Assembly: GCA_963772815.1 (NCBI GenBank)
Contig: CAVYYV010000001.1
Coordinates: 1-64,000 of the forward strand
Length of the DNA stretch: 64,000 nt
Reading direction: 5' to 3'
Source of the DNA: DATFFO01 sp963772815
GTDB lineage: Bacteria > Actinomycetota > Acidimicrobiia > Spongiisociales > ZC4RG35
In this document: piece after piece, positions 35,003-45,181 of the stretch
Position numbering within the stretch: the stretch's first letter is position 1
Layout: every line of letters starts with the position of its first letter
Made by a program: the position numbers and the translations under genes
The notes under the pieces: generated by a model
Told to the model about the DNA's origin: nothing
The model's database searches: none
Seen by the model: the letters and a program-made list of their open reading frames with translations, nothing else

Positions 35003-35932
35003 TCAGGGGGGCGAAGCTTGCCCGATCATCTCGGCCGCCGCCCACGGATCGGTGCTGCGGGCGACGATCCGGTCTAAAACCTCTTCCACGTCGGGCAGGG
35101 CCAGGCGATCCCGGATCCGTTGCGTCAAAGCGCGCTCGGTGTAGGAGCGCGCCCTGCGCCGCAATCTGAGACTTCCCTCGTCCGAGGATGCCAGGAACCG
35201 GCGATGACGGTCCAGGGCGTCGACCAGCTGGTCGGTTCCGCCGTCCGAGGTGGCGACCGTCTCGACGATCGGCGGGGACCACTCCCGAGCCTTGCCCATC
35301 TCGAGCATGGTGGCCAGGTTGCGTCGAGTTCGACCGACCCCCCTGCGATCGGCCTTGTTGATCACGAACACGTCGCCGATCTCCAGCAGCCCCGCCTTGT
35401 CCGTCTGGACATCGTCGCCCCAGCCGGGTGTTACCACCACCACCACGGTGTCGGAGTGATCGATGACATCGACCTCGGATTGGCCCACACCAACCGTCTC
35501 CAACACCACCGGGTCGAAATGCGCCGCGTCGAGGATCGTGACCAGGCCGGCGGTGGTGTCTGCCACGCCACCCAGCCGGCCCCGGCTCGACATCGAGCGT
35601 ATGAACACGTCCGTATCCTCGATGTGCTGTTGCATCCGTATCCGATCACCGAGAAGGGCGCCGCCGCTGAAGGGGCTGGATGGGTCCACCGCAACCACGG
35701 CCACGGTCCTCTCCAGCATGCGCCAGGAGGAGATCAGGCTGTTGGTCAGGGTGGATTTGCCGCTGCCCGGGGCGCCGGTGATGCCGATGAGGTGGGCCTT
35801 GCCAGCCTCCTCCCAGGCGCCACCCAGAGCCGTCTGCCAGCCGACCCTGTGATCCTCGACGGTTCGCAAGATTCGAGCCAGGGCGCGGCGGTCACCGTGA
35901 ATGGCGAGGTGCAGGAGTCGCGTGGCATCCAT
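35003..35932 (-). CDS. meaB: Methylmalonyl-CoA mutase-associated GTPase MeaB
   Basis: This 309-residue G3E-family GTPase gates and protects the adenosylcobalamin-dependent methylmalonyl-CoA mutase. It shows the Walker A GITGAPGSGKSTLTNSLI near 50-66, VAVDPSSPFSGGALLGDRIRM, the Walker B-type ETVGVGQSEVDV and the guanine motif VINKADRRG. The mutase itself is not in the window. This is the only clear B12-linked enzyme gene here and gives the cell a reason to import cobalamin. It lies 22 bases downstream of the NifU-like gene. Confidence 0.93.
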   Translation of the reverse strand: MDATRLLHLAIHGDRRALARILRTVEDHRVGWQTALGGAWEEAGKAHLIGITGAPGSGKSTLTNSLISSWRMLERTVAVVAVDPSSPFSGGALLGDRIRMQQHIEDTDVFIRSMSSRGRLGGVADTTAGLVTILDAAHFDPVVLETVGVGQSEVDVIDHSDTVVVVVTPGWGDDVQTDKAGLLEIGDVFVINKADRRGVGRTRRNLATMLEMGKAREWSPPIVETVATSDGGTDQLVDALDRHRRFLASSDEGSLRLRRRARSYTERALTQRIRDRLALPDVEEVLDRIVARSTDPWAAAEMIGQASPP

Positions 35933-35954
35933 CGCGTGGCGATGGTAGGGGGGA

Positions 35955-36281
35955 TCAGGCTTCGGCGTTCACCGATCGCACACCCGGCACCCGGTCGGTG
36001 AGGATGCGCTCGATGCCGGCCTTGAGGGTCATCATCGACAATGGGCAGCCTCCGCACGCTCCCACCATCTGGAGATTGACTACCCCGTCTTCGACTCCCT
36101 GGAGGATGATGTCGCCACCATCCATCTGGATCGCGGGGCGAATGTAATCGAGCGTGGACTCGAGCAACTTCATGTCCACGTCGCCGTCTTGGGCAGCATC
36201 CTGGTGGCTGGTCGAGTTGATGCGAACCGGCGTGGACGTCGCCTGCTCGGCAACCGGGCTCTGGTTCAGGGTTTCAGTCAT
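35955..36281 (-). CDS. NifU-like Fe-S scaffold/carrier protein
   Basis: The 108-residue protein consists of an unstructured N-terminus of about 35 residues and a NifU C-terminal domain. The domain includes LDYIRPAIQMDGGDIILQGV and the cluster-binding GACGGCPLSMMTLKAGIERIL (CxxC near 76-79). Such proteins carry [4Fe-4S] clusters to target enzymes in the cytoplasm. It is upstream of meaB on the same strand and may share its transcript. Confidence 0.9.
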   Translation of the reverse strand: MTETLNQSPVAEQATSTPVRINSTSHQDAAQDGDVDMKLLESTLDYIRPAIQMDGGDIILQGVEDGVVNLQMVGACGGCPLSMMTLKAGIERILTDRVPGVRSVNAEA

Positions 36282-36346
36282 TCCAATCCATACAACAACA
36301 GGGAGGGATCGTGTGTTCCACCGACGTTACCAGTGACCTGATCCAC

Positions 36347-37891
36347 TCAGGAATGGCCCGGGAAGTCGAAGACCAAGCCGTCTCCCCCGTGCCGGTTGGA
36401 GGCTCTCACCTCCATGTGCACTTTGCCCCCCCGGAGGGGGACGGGAACGCTGACGAACCCTGCGTCGAGGTTGGCCGGCCCGAACTCAGCCACCTTCTGT
36501 CCCGCCACGTCGAGCGTCCACTGCACACGGGCGGCGGCAGTGAGCTCGATACGCACGACCAAGCCCCCGTTCTCCAGGCCGATGAGCCCGGGGCGGAGCT
36601 GGGGCGGGAGGCCGAGGCCGGTTGGAGCGGCTACCACCACCGACCCGGCGTCCGCCGCGAACGACCAACTGCCCAGCTCATCAGTGGCCACCTCCTGGCC
36701 ATCGATCACCACCGTGGTGGGGCCCGTGACGGCGAAACCCGCCTGGCCGGCGCCTGTGGTCAGGGCGACCTCAACCGTCGCCGGAAGCAGATCCGGGCGA
36801 ACTTGGGGCTTCAGACCGCCGTAGTAGTGGGCCAGGATCTCGTCCGGACCTGCTCCTCGCTCTGCCATGGCCTGGGCTCCGTACTGGCTCATCCCCACCA
36901 GATGGCCCCAGCCGTGGCCGTCGACCTGGTAGATGGTCGTGCCCGTGGCCCCCGCCACTCCCGGCAGTGGAACCCCCACAGAGGAGATCGTGTAGCTGGG
37001 TGAGAGGATGACCTGCGGGTATGGCTTCCCATCGGGGCGCAGAGCGGGAAGGACACCCCGCAGGGCCGAGGGCCCGGCACGGTTGAGGTAGGAGCGGAGA
37101 TCCCAGGTGGAGAGGGTCTCCTCCTTGCCTGTGGATGTGATGCCGACCGTCCAGGGGCCCTGCCCGTCCTCGGTCACGTGTGTGGTCATGGCTTCCAGGT
37201 CTCCCTCGGCCAGACCCGCCTCCAAGAGGACCTTCTGCATTGCCTGCTGGGGGAGCCTCCACGACCAATCGGCAAACGACGATTCCTCTCCCGGCGATGC
37301 CACCGCCTGAAGGTATGGAAGGTCGACATCGGGCCAGATATCGCTTGCGGTGCGGGTCCTTCCCCCACTCGTGGACGAGTAGTAGGTGGCAGCGGGCGCA
37401 CCGTCATAGACGAGGATCTCGTCGGCCGTGGATTGGACCGCGTCCAACCAGCGGAGTCCCGAAGGGGTCAAACCGGCTTCTTGACCGGCATACACCTGGC
37501 AGGCGCTGGTGGCACAGATGTCGTAGTCGAGTCGCCGTTGCGTCTGGGTGCGCCCGCGGCTCAGAGTCCAGGCGAGATAGGTGCGTGCTGCGATCGCCTG
37601 GGCCTGGAGGGCGGCCATGTCCCAGGAGAAGGGCACCTCCTGGATGCCGCTGAGATAGTCGTCGATGGAGACCTCTTCCACTACGGCCATGCCGCTCCCG
37701 TGCCCCGACACCCTGATCGGTCCCGAGTAATGCCTCCCGTCGAAGACAACAGAGGCACCCGAGCCGGCCTCGATCTCCACGGTGTGAGCACGGATGATCT
37801 CCGGTTCCTGGCGGGCGCCGGCGGCCATCGGGACCGAGATCAGCGCCCCGACCAGCATGCCGACGGCCAGGGCCCTGTCGAGACTCCCCAC
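36347..37891 (-). CDS. SpoIID/LytB domain secreted protein
   Basis: The 514-residue protein starts with GTG at 37891, directly after the murA stop. A signal peptide (MGSLDRALAVGMLVGALISVPMAAGA) precedes the SpoIID domain. The domain shows VVEEVSIDDYLSGIQEVPFSWDMAALQAQAIAARTYLAW near 70-108, a Cys pair in CATSACQVYAG, ATYYSSTSGGRT and YQVDGHGWGHLVGMSQYGAQAMAE. SpoIID proteins are lytic transglycosylases on denuded glycan; here the organism is not evidently a spore former, so a general wall role is likely. The last 150 residues are an extra beta-rich region. Coupling to murA fits a peptidoglycan function. Confidence 0.88.
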   Translation of the reverse strand: MGSLDRALAVGMLVGALISVPMAAGARQEPEIIRAHTVEIEAGSGASVVFDGRHYSGPIRVSGHGSGMAVVEEVSIDDYLSGIQEVPFSWDMAALQAQAIAARTYLAWTLSRGRTQTQRRLDYDICATSACQVYAGQEAGLTPSGLRWLDAVQSTADEILVYDGAPAATYYSSTSGGRTRTASDIWPDVDLPYLQAVASPGEESSFADWSWRLPQQAMQKVLLEAGLAEGDLEAMTTHVTEDGQGPWTVGITSTGKEETLSTWDLRSYLNRAGPSALRGVLPALRPDGKPYPQVILSPSYTISSVGVPLPGVAGATGTTIYQVDGHGWGHLVGMSQYGAQAMAERGAGPDEILAHYYGGLKPQVRPDLLPATVEVALTTGAGQAGFAVTGPTTVVIDGQEVATDELGSWSFAADAGSVVVAAPTGLGLPPQLRPGLIGLENGGLVVRIELTAAARVQWTLDVAGQKVAEFGPANLDAGFVSVPVPLRGGKVHMEVRASNRHGGDGLVFDFPGHS

Positions 37892-39148
37892 TCAGTCGTC
37901 GACCCTGGTGATCTTGGCTCCCAGTGAGGCGAGCCGGCCGACGAAGTCTTCGTATCCGCGATCGATATGCTCGATGCCCTCGACGACGGTCGTGCCGTCC
38001 GCCCGTAATCCCGCCAGCACCACGGCTGCACCGGCCCGGATGTCGTGGGCGAGTACCGGACAGCCCGAGAGTTGCTCGACGCCGCGCACCACGGCGTGCT
38101 GCCATTCCGTCGTTATGTCCGCCCCCATGCGGGTCAACTCGCCGATGTAGCGGAACCGTGCGTCGTATATGTTCTCGGTGACGATCGATGTGCCCCGGGC
38201 CACGGTCAGCAACGCCACCATCTGGGGATGCATGTCTGTGTGGAACCCGGGAAAGGGCAGCGTGGCGAAATCGACTGCATCGGGCCGCTCCGGGCCGCGG
38301 ACCCGCAACCAGCCCTCCCCGCGATCCACCTCTGAGCCGCTGTCGGCCAGCTTGCGCAGTTCCATCCGCAGGTGATCCGGCACACAGCCGGTGACCGTGA
38401 CATCGCCGCCCGTGATGGCCCCGGCCACCGCGTAGGTCCCGGCCTCCAGCCGGTCCGGCACGACCTCGTGGGACGCTGGATTCAAACTATCCACCCCGTC
38501 TATGTGGATGATGGCCTGGCCCTCTCCCTGTATCTCCGCCCCCATCGCTCGCAGCAGACGAACCAGGTCCTGAATCTCGGGTTCGCGTGCCGCGTTGACG
38601 ATGGCGGTGTGACCCCGAGCGAGCACCGAGGCGAACAGCAGGTTCTCGGTGGCCCCGACGGACGGAAACGGCAGTTCGATTTCGGCTCCTTCCAGCCGTC
38701 CCCCCACGTCGCCGATCAGCTCACCATGCACCAGCTCGAATGAGGCCCCCATCCGTTCCAGACCCTCCAGGTGGAAATCGATGGGACGGGCACCCAGATC
38801 GTCGCCGCCCGGTTGTGCCACACGCGCCGTCCCGCACCGCGCCAGGAGAGGCCCGAGGACGATGATCGAGGCCCTCATCTGACGTACCAGGTGCAGAGGC
38901 GCCTCGGGACGGGGGGCGTCGGGAACGACGATCAACAGATCGTGGCCTTCTCGTTCCACATGGCATCCGACGTGGGCCAGCACCTCCCCCATCAGTGAGA
39001 CGTCGAGGATGTCGGGCACATTCCCGAGCCGATGGCGCCCCGGGGCCAGGAGCGAGGCCGCCATCTCCTTCAGAACGGCGTTCTTGGCTCCGAGGACGCC
39101 GACGGTCCCATGGACGGCGGGACCGCCCTCGACGATGATCTGGGCCAT
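37892..39148 (-). CDS. murA: UDP-N-acetylglucosamine 1-carboxyvinyltransferase (Asp-type)
   Basis: The 418-residue enzyme performs the first committed step of peptidoglycan synthesis, adding enolpyruvate from PEP to UDP-GlcNAc. The start at 39148 (MAQIIVEGGPAVHGTVGVLGAKNAVLK) has the conserved Lys/Asn near 22-23. The active-site loop reads PGGDDLGARPIDFHLEGL at about 113-130: the usual catalytic Cys (GGC) is Asp116. Asp at this site is known in Mycobacterium and Chlamydia MurA and gives natural fosfomycin resistance while keeping activity. The C-terminal HIDRGYEDFVGRLASLGAKI is typical. It is coupled to the SpoIID gene. Confidence 0.95.
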   Translation of the reverse strand: MAQIIVEGGPAVHGTVGVLGAKNAVLKEMAASLLAPGRHRLGNVPDILDVSLMGEVLAHVGCHVEREGHDLLIVVPDAPRPEAPLHLVRQMRASIIVLGPLLARCGTARVAQPGGDDLGARPIDFHLEGLERMGASFELVHGELIGDVGGRLEGAEIELPFPSVGATENLLFASVLARGHTAIVNAAREPEIQDLVRLLRAMGAEIQGEGQAIIHIDGVDSLNPASHEVVPDRLEAGTYAVAGAITGGDVTVTGCVPDHLRMELRKLADSGSEVDRGEGWLRVRGPERPDAVDFATLPFPGFHTDMHPQMVALLTVARGTSIVTENIYDARFRYIGELTRMGADITTEWQHAVVRGVEQLSGCPVLAHDIRAGAAVVLAGLRADGTTVVEGIEHIDRGYEDFVGRLASLGAKITRVDD

Positions 39149-39223
39149 TGGCAGGAGTGTACGGGCTGGACGACGGTTGCCCACCCTGGCGGGAGAGATC
39201 GCGGCCGTCACTACCCTGCCCGT

Positions 39224-39664
39224 ATGCGCATCGCTCTCGCCTCCGATCATGCCGGGTACGAGCTAAAGGAGCACCTGTCGTCCTGGCTAACCGGGGCGGG
39301 TCATGCCGTGTACGACCTCGGGACCCACTCCACCGAGCCGGTCGACTACCCCGACTACGCGGCAGCCGCGGCCCGGGCGGTCCTGGACGGGCGGGCCAAC
39401 CGGGCGATCGTCGTGTGCGGGTCCGGAGCCGGAGCCTGCATCGCGGCCAACAAGCTGCACGGGATACGGGCCTCGATCGCTCACGACACGTACACCGCCC
39501 ACCAGATGGTCGAACATGACAACGCCAATGTGCTGTGCCTCGGTTCACGCGTGATCGGCGAGCTGCTGGCCGAGTCCGTGGTCCAATCCTTCCTCAACGC
39601 CAAGTTCAGCGGAGAGGAGCGCCACCGGCGCCGTCTGGAAAAGGTCCAGGCTCTGGAAGAGTGA
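39224..39664 (+). CDS. rpiB: Ribose-5-phosphate isomerase B
   Basis: The 146-residue RpiB/LacAB-family protein interconverts ribose-5-phosphate and ribulose-5-phosphate in the pentose phosphate pathway. It has MRIALASDHAGYELKEHL at the N-terminus and VDYPDYAAAAARAV, then VVCGSGAGACIAANKLHGIRAS, where the ring-opening Cys loop lies. HDTYTAHQMVEHDNANVLCLGSRVIG and a basic C-terminus follow. It is divergent from murA with 75 bases between. Confidence 0.93.
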   Translation: MRIALASDHAGYELKEHLSSWLTGAGHAVYDLGTHSTEPVDYPDYAAAAARAVLDGRANRAIVVCGSGAGACIAANKLHGIRASIAHDTYTAHQMVEHDNANVLCLGSRVIGELLAESVVQSFLNAKFSGEERHRRRLEKVQALEE

Positions 39665-39681
39665 CCGGGCGGCCGTTTGGC

Positions 39682-40293
39682 TCAGCCGGCTTGGGCGGTT
39701 TGGAACAGAGTCGACAACCCGGACGTAGGGATCTCTCCCGCCACTCTGGCGATCAGGTTGTTGTCGCCGTCCAGCAGGACCCACTCGGGAGTGCTGGCCA
39801 GGCCGAAGGCAGAGGCGGCCGAATTGTTCTCATCGTCCTGAATCACCGGAACCGGCCATCCTTCGCCTTCCAGCCATTGCTGGGGGGGCCAGTTGCCACG
39901 CACCTGGGCCACCAGCGTCGAAACCGAGTAGAAGTCGACGTCGGCCGGCTTGCTCCCTGTCCCCAGCCAGGAAACTATGCGGGGAACCTCGGCCTGGCAG
40001 TGAGGGCACCAGTGGGCGATCAGGATGACCACCTTGTGGCGACCGTCGGGCCCGATGGTGACCGTGGACCCGTCGAAGTCGGTTCCGGTCACCCTGGGCG
40101 CCGTCATTCCCACCGCCGGGTCATTGGCCGGGTCACCGTCGAATTTGGGGAGGTCGGGGCCGTCCACCGTCACCGGTTTGTAAGCATCGGCCGGGTTGAC
40201 CTGGCCCCCGCTGGTGGCGGAGATGGCTATGGCGACTATCAGGCCCAAAGCGAGGACACCGCCGAGGATTCCCAAGATGAGTTTGCTGTTCAT
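39682..40293 (-). CDS. Membrane-anchored thioredoxin-like (TlpA/redoxin) protein
   Basis: The 203-residue protein has an N-terminal anchor (KLILGILGGVLALGLIVAIAIS) and an extracytoplasmic thioredoxin-fold domain with the redox motif AHWCPHCQAEVP (CPHC near residues 96-99). A cis-Pro region follows in LASTPEWVLLD. CPHC is typical of DsbA-type oxidants. Its start overlaps the end of the dsbB gene by four bases, so the pair very likely forms a DsbA/DsbB-like disulfide-forming system outside the membrane. Confidence 0.85.
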   Translation of the reverse strand: MNSKLILGILGGVLALGLIVAIAISATSGGQVNPADAYKPVTVDGPDLPKFDGDPANDPAVGMTAPRVTGTDFDGSTVTIGPDGRHKVVILIAHWCPHCQAEVPRIVSWLGTGSKPADVDFYSVSTLVAQVRGNWPPQQWLEGEGWPVPVIQDDENNSAASAFGLASTPEWVLLDGDNNLIARVAGEIPTSGLSTLFQTAQAG

Positions 40294-40829
40294 GGTCTAT
40301 TGCTCACAGGATCGGAGTCGGAACTGAAGGATGCCAAGAGCACGGTGATAAGGAGAAATCCAGCCGCAGCCATGACGGGTATGGAAACGAACCCGAAGGC
40401 ATTCACCCACTTGGCCGAACAGGGGTTGACCGGATCGCAGGCGAACCCGCCTGACAGCCCCACCACGTTCTGGACCAGGATGTGCCAGATGCTGATCCCG
40501 AGCCCGATCAGGGACAGCGGGAGGCCATAGAGGCGAACCATCCGGTCCCGACGGAGCGCACCGACGAGGAGGATGACGGCCAGCGAGTACATAGCGATCC
40601 GCTGGTACCAGCACAGCTTGCAGGGGGTGAACCCATACCCCTCGGAGTAGATCAGCGACCCCACCATGGAGGTCAGCGCCACCAACCAGGCCAGCCAGCG
40701 GCCGACACCGGAAATACCGGCCCGGCTCTCGGGCGGGGCCAGGAAACGAACGCCGATCATGACCAGCGCCAGCGCCACGGCGACCAGCGCCATGGCGGCG
40801 GTGAATTCGCTGTAGGCGATCACATCCAT
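40290..40829 (-). CDS. dsbB: Disulfide bond formation protein DsbB-like
   Basis: The 179-residue protein has four to five membrane helices and both periplasmic Cys pairs. The first is in FTPCKLCWYQRIAMY (CxxC, near 73-76), the quinone-linked pair. The second is in GGFACDPVNPCSAKWVNAFGF. DsbB reoxidises its partner thioredoxin-fold protein and passes electrons to quinone, here presumably menaquinone. ATG 40829 is preferred over GTG 40841 because AGGTG lies upstream at a usable distance. The partner gene overlaps its 3' end. Confidence 0.88.
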   Translation of the reverse strand: MDVIAYSEFTAAMALVAVALALVMIGVRFLAPPESRAGISGVGRWLAWLVALTSMVGSLIYSEGYGFTPCKLCWYQRIAMYSLAVILLVGALRRDRMVRLYGLPLSLIGLGISIWHILVQNVVGLSGGFACDPVNPCSAKWVNAFGFVSIPVMAAAGFLLITVLLASFSSDSDPVSNRP

Positions 40830-40860
40830 GTCTGAAGACACCTGCGGTATGTCTCGGGGG

Positions 40861-40933
40861 CAGCCCCGACCGGATTCGAACCGGCGTTTCCGGCTTGAAA
40901 GGCCGGCGTCCTAGGCCTCTGGACGACGGGGCC
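40861..40933 (-). tRNA. tRNA-Glu (anticodon TTC)
   Basis: Read on the minus strand the cloverleaf is complete. The acceptor GGCCCCG pairs with CGGGGCT (one G-T pair). The D-arm is GTCC/GGAC around AGAGGCCTA. The anticodon stem CCGGC/GCCGG encloses CTTTCAA with anticodon TTC, and the T-arm GCCGG-TTCGAAT-CCGGT has one G-T pair. CCA is not encoded. It lies 47 bases downstream of the 3' end of gltX, whose product charges it. Confidence 0.95.
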
Positions 40934-40980
40934 CTGCGGCGGGAATGGTATCTGGCCCCCGACCTGAGCGCACAACGGCG

Positions 40981-42405
40981 CTATTCCGACGCCAGGAGTT
41001 GCCGAGCTTGGGAGATTCTCTCGAGCGAAGCGCGCCGACCCAGGGCGGCCAGTGACTCGAACAGTGGTGGGCTGACCGAGGACCCGGTAACGGCAACCCT
41101 CACCGGCTGGAAGACCTTCCCCGCTCCCCGATCGAGCTTCTCGGGAAGGGCCCTCATCGCCGCCTCGATCACGCCCGACTCCCAGGACTCGATCGCCTCC
41201 AGGGTGCCGCACACGGTTTCCAGGACGAGGTCCACACCCTCCTTCCTCATCACCTTGTCCCACGACCTCGCGTCGTATGAGATCGCGTCGCGAAAGAGGA
41301 ATTCGGCCTGGTCGACCGCCTCCGGCAGCAGTTTGGTTCGCTCCTGCACCAGGGGAGCCAACTCGACGAAGGCGTGCCAGCACTCATCGTCGATCGGGCC
41401 CACTCTCTCCTCGACCAGCGGCCTAACACGCCGAGAGAACTCCCCGGCATCCATGGCCCGGATGTACTCGCCGTTCATCCAAACCAGTTTGTCGAGGTCG
41501 AACACGGCCGGGTTCTTCTGCACGTTGGCCAGATCGAACCGGTCGATGGCGAGGCTGGGCGGGAAGATCGTCTGATCGTTCCCTGGCGACCATCCCAGCA
41601 GGCTGAGGTAATTGACGATCGCTTCGGCCAGGTAGCCGCCAGCGCGAAAGTCGATGACAGAAGTGGCGCCGTGGCGTTTCGACAGCTTCTTCCCGTCCGG
41701 CCCGAACAGGAGCGGAAGATGGGCATAGGTGGCCTCGGGTGCCCCCAACGCCCTGGTGATGAGGATGTGTTTGGGGGTGGAGGAGAGGAGATCCTCACCT
41801 CGAGCCACATGAGATATCTCATAATCCACGTCGTCGACGGTGGAGGCCAACTGATAGGTGGGAGTGCCGTCACTACGCACGATGATGAAGTCGTCGATCG
41901 AGTTGGGCTCGAAGGTCATCTCCCCCCGAACGAGGTCGACGAAAGTGACCGCATCGTCCTGTGGTATCGAGAAGCGAATGGCCCCGGAGTCGACCGCGTG
42001 CTCGGGCCGTCGGATGTAATGGCCCGGGTGTCTGCCTTCCTTCTGGGCCCGCGATCGGAGCGCATCCAGCTCATCGGCAGTGCGGTCGTCGTGGTAGGCA
42101 TAGCCCTCCTCGACCAGCGCCAGTGCGACAGCGTGATAGCGATCGAACCTGGTGGATTGGCGATACTCGCCGTGGGGGCCGCCCACGTCCACGCCCTCGT
42201 CCCAATCCAGACCCAGCCATCGCAGGCTGTCGAGGATGTTCTCCTCGAATTCCGCGGTGGAGCGAGCCCGGTCGGTGTCGTCGATGCGAACGATGAACGT
42301 GCCATCGCAGTGGCGCGCATACAGCCAATTGAAGAGCGCCGCCCGGGCGGTGCCGACGTGGAGATTGCCGGTCGGGGACGGCGCCACGCGAACCCTGACG
42401 GTCAC
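40981..42405 (-). CDS. gltX: Glutamate--tRNA ligase (actinobacterial copy)
   Basis: This 474-residue class I synthetase starts with GTG at 42405, overlapping the FAH-family stop. It has RVAPSPTGNLHVGTARAALFNWLYAR (HIGH-type), IDDTDRARSTAEFEENI, YEISHVARGEDLLSSTPKHILI, and KKLSKRHGATSV near 246 (KMSKS). The C-terminal anticodon-binding helices are complete, ending with GRRASLERISQARQLL. It differs strongly from the first gltX of the window in sequence type. It is on the same strand as the tRNA-Glu gene just downstream. Confidence 0.95.
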   Translation of the reverse strand: MTVRVRVAPSPTGNLHVGTARAALFNWLYARHCDGTFIVRIDDTDRARSTAEFEENILDSLRWLGLDWDEGVDVGGPHGEYRQSTRFDRYHAVALALVEEGYAYHDDRTADELDALRSRAQKEGRHPGHYIRRPEHAVDSGAIRFSIPQDDAVTFVDLVRGEMTFEPNSIDDFIIVRSDGTPTYQLASTVDDVDYEISHVARGEDLLSSTPKHILITRALGAPEATYAHLPLLFGPDGKKLSKRHGATSVIDFRAGGYLAEAIVNYLSLLGWSPGNDQTIFPPSLAIDRFDLANVQKNPAVFDLDKLVWMNGEYIRAMDAGEFSRRVRPLVEERVGPIDDECWHAFVELAPLVQERTKLLPEAVDQAEFLFRDAISYDARSWDKVMRKEGVDLVLETVCGTLEAIESWESGVIEAAMRALPEKLDRGAGKVFQPVRVAVTGSSVSPPLFESLAALGRRASLERISQARQLLASE

Positions 42406-43178
42406 AGCTGCCTGGCCCCGGGAGCCACCACCCGATTGGCGAGGGTCCCGATCCCGTCCACCTCGACTTCCATCAAATCACCGGGCTCGACCGGGCCCAC
42501 ACCCGACGGAGTCCCGGTCATCACCACGTCTCCCGGGAGAAGGGTCATGACGGCCGTCACGAATTCCAGGATCTCGGCAACACCAAACACCATGTCGGCG
42601 GTGAATCCGGCTTGCCGAACCTCCCCATTCACTCGTGAGATCACCGCCAACCGCTCCAACGGGTCGAGCTCGGTCTCGATGGCCGGTCCCAGCGGACAGA
42701 AGGTGTCGAAGCCCTTGGCCCTGGTCCACTGCCCGTCGCGCCGCTGCAGGTCGCGAGCGGTGACGTCGTTGCCGGCGGTGTAGCCGAACACATACCGGGA
42801 GGCGTCCTCGGCCCGAATGTTGTGGGCCACCCGTCCGATAACCACGGCCAGTTCTGCCTCATGATGGACCTCCTGGCTGATTGGTGGGTAGACGACCGGG
42901 GCGTTGGGCCCTACCACCGATGTGGCCGGCTTCAAGAAGATGATGGGCTCGGAGGGAACGTCCGAGCCCATATCCTCGGCGTGCTCGACGTAGTTCTTGC
43001 CCACGCACACAACCTTGGAGGGCAGCACCGGGGCCAGCAGTTGGACCGACTCCCACGGTATGAGCGTTTCAGTCGGCTCCCAGGCGACGAACGGTGAACC
43101 CTGATAGAGGGTCACGCCCTCGGCCTCCGCCAACCCGTAGGCGATGTCCTCGCCGGCTTTGAATCTCACGATCTTCAT
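42402..43178 (-). CDS. Fumarylacetoacetate hydrolase family protein
   Basis: I start the protein at ATG 43178 (MKIVRFKAGEDIAYG), giving 258 residues; an upstream extension to 43310 lacks family similarity. The FAH fold shows VVCVGKNYVEHAEDMG, PIIFLKPATSVVGPNAPVVYP and the metal ligands in HHEAELAVVIGR (Glu-x-Glu type). GYTAGNDVTARDLQRRDGQWTRAKGFDTFCPLGPAI and GDVVMTGTPSGVGPVEPGD follow. Members include 2-hydroxyhepta-2,4-diene-1,7-dioate isomerases, acylpyruvases and oxaloacetate decarboxylases; the exact substrate cannot be assigned. It is translationally coupled to gltX, which looks like simple packing and not shared function. Confidence 0.88.
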   Translation of the reverse strand: MKIVRFKAGEDIAYGLAEAEGVTLYQGSPFVAWEPTETLIPWESVQLLAPVLPSKVVCVGKNYVEHAEDMGSDVPSEPIIFLKPATSVVGPNAPVVYPPISQEVHHEAELAVVIGRVAHNIRAEDASRYVFGYTAGNDVTARDLQRRDGQWTRAKGFDTFCPLGPAIETELDPLERLAVISRVNGEVRQAGFTADMVFGVAEILEFVTAVMTLLPGDVVMTGTPSGVGPVEPGDLMEVEVDGIGTLANRVVAPGARQL

Positions 43179-43310
43179 GCGACCCCAAAGGGTAGGCGGC
43201 TGCCCCTTCCCACGGCGCCACGCATCCTGAGAGACGGGTTTACCCGGGCGCGGCCTGGGGTCAGTGACCGAGGCGCCTTCCGGCGCCGAGGGAAGGGGGC
43301 CCCACTCCAA

Positions 43311-45074
<1,764 letters not shown>

Positions 45075-45181
45075 GACTGGATTCCTCCTATCGATTCCGA
45101 TCCACCGTAGCCCAACATCGGTTTCTGCTCATCCCCCTGCACCCTTCGTCTTCACCGACCCGGCGGGGGGCAGGGAGTGGT

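Noticed and set aside
43269..43290. Intrinsic terminator between fhs and the FAH-family gene
   Set aside because: GGCGCC-TTCC-GGCGCC forms a short stem, but neither strand has a following T-tract, and the palindrome is common in GC-rich DNA.
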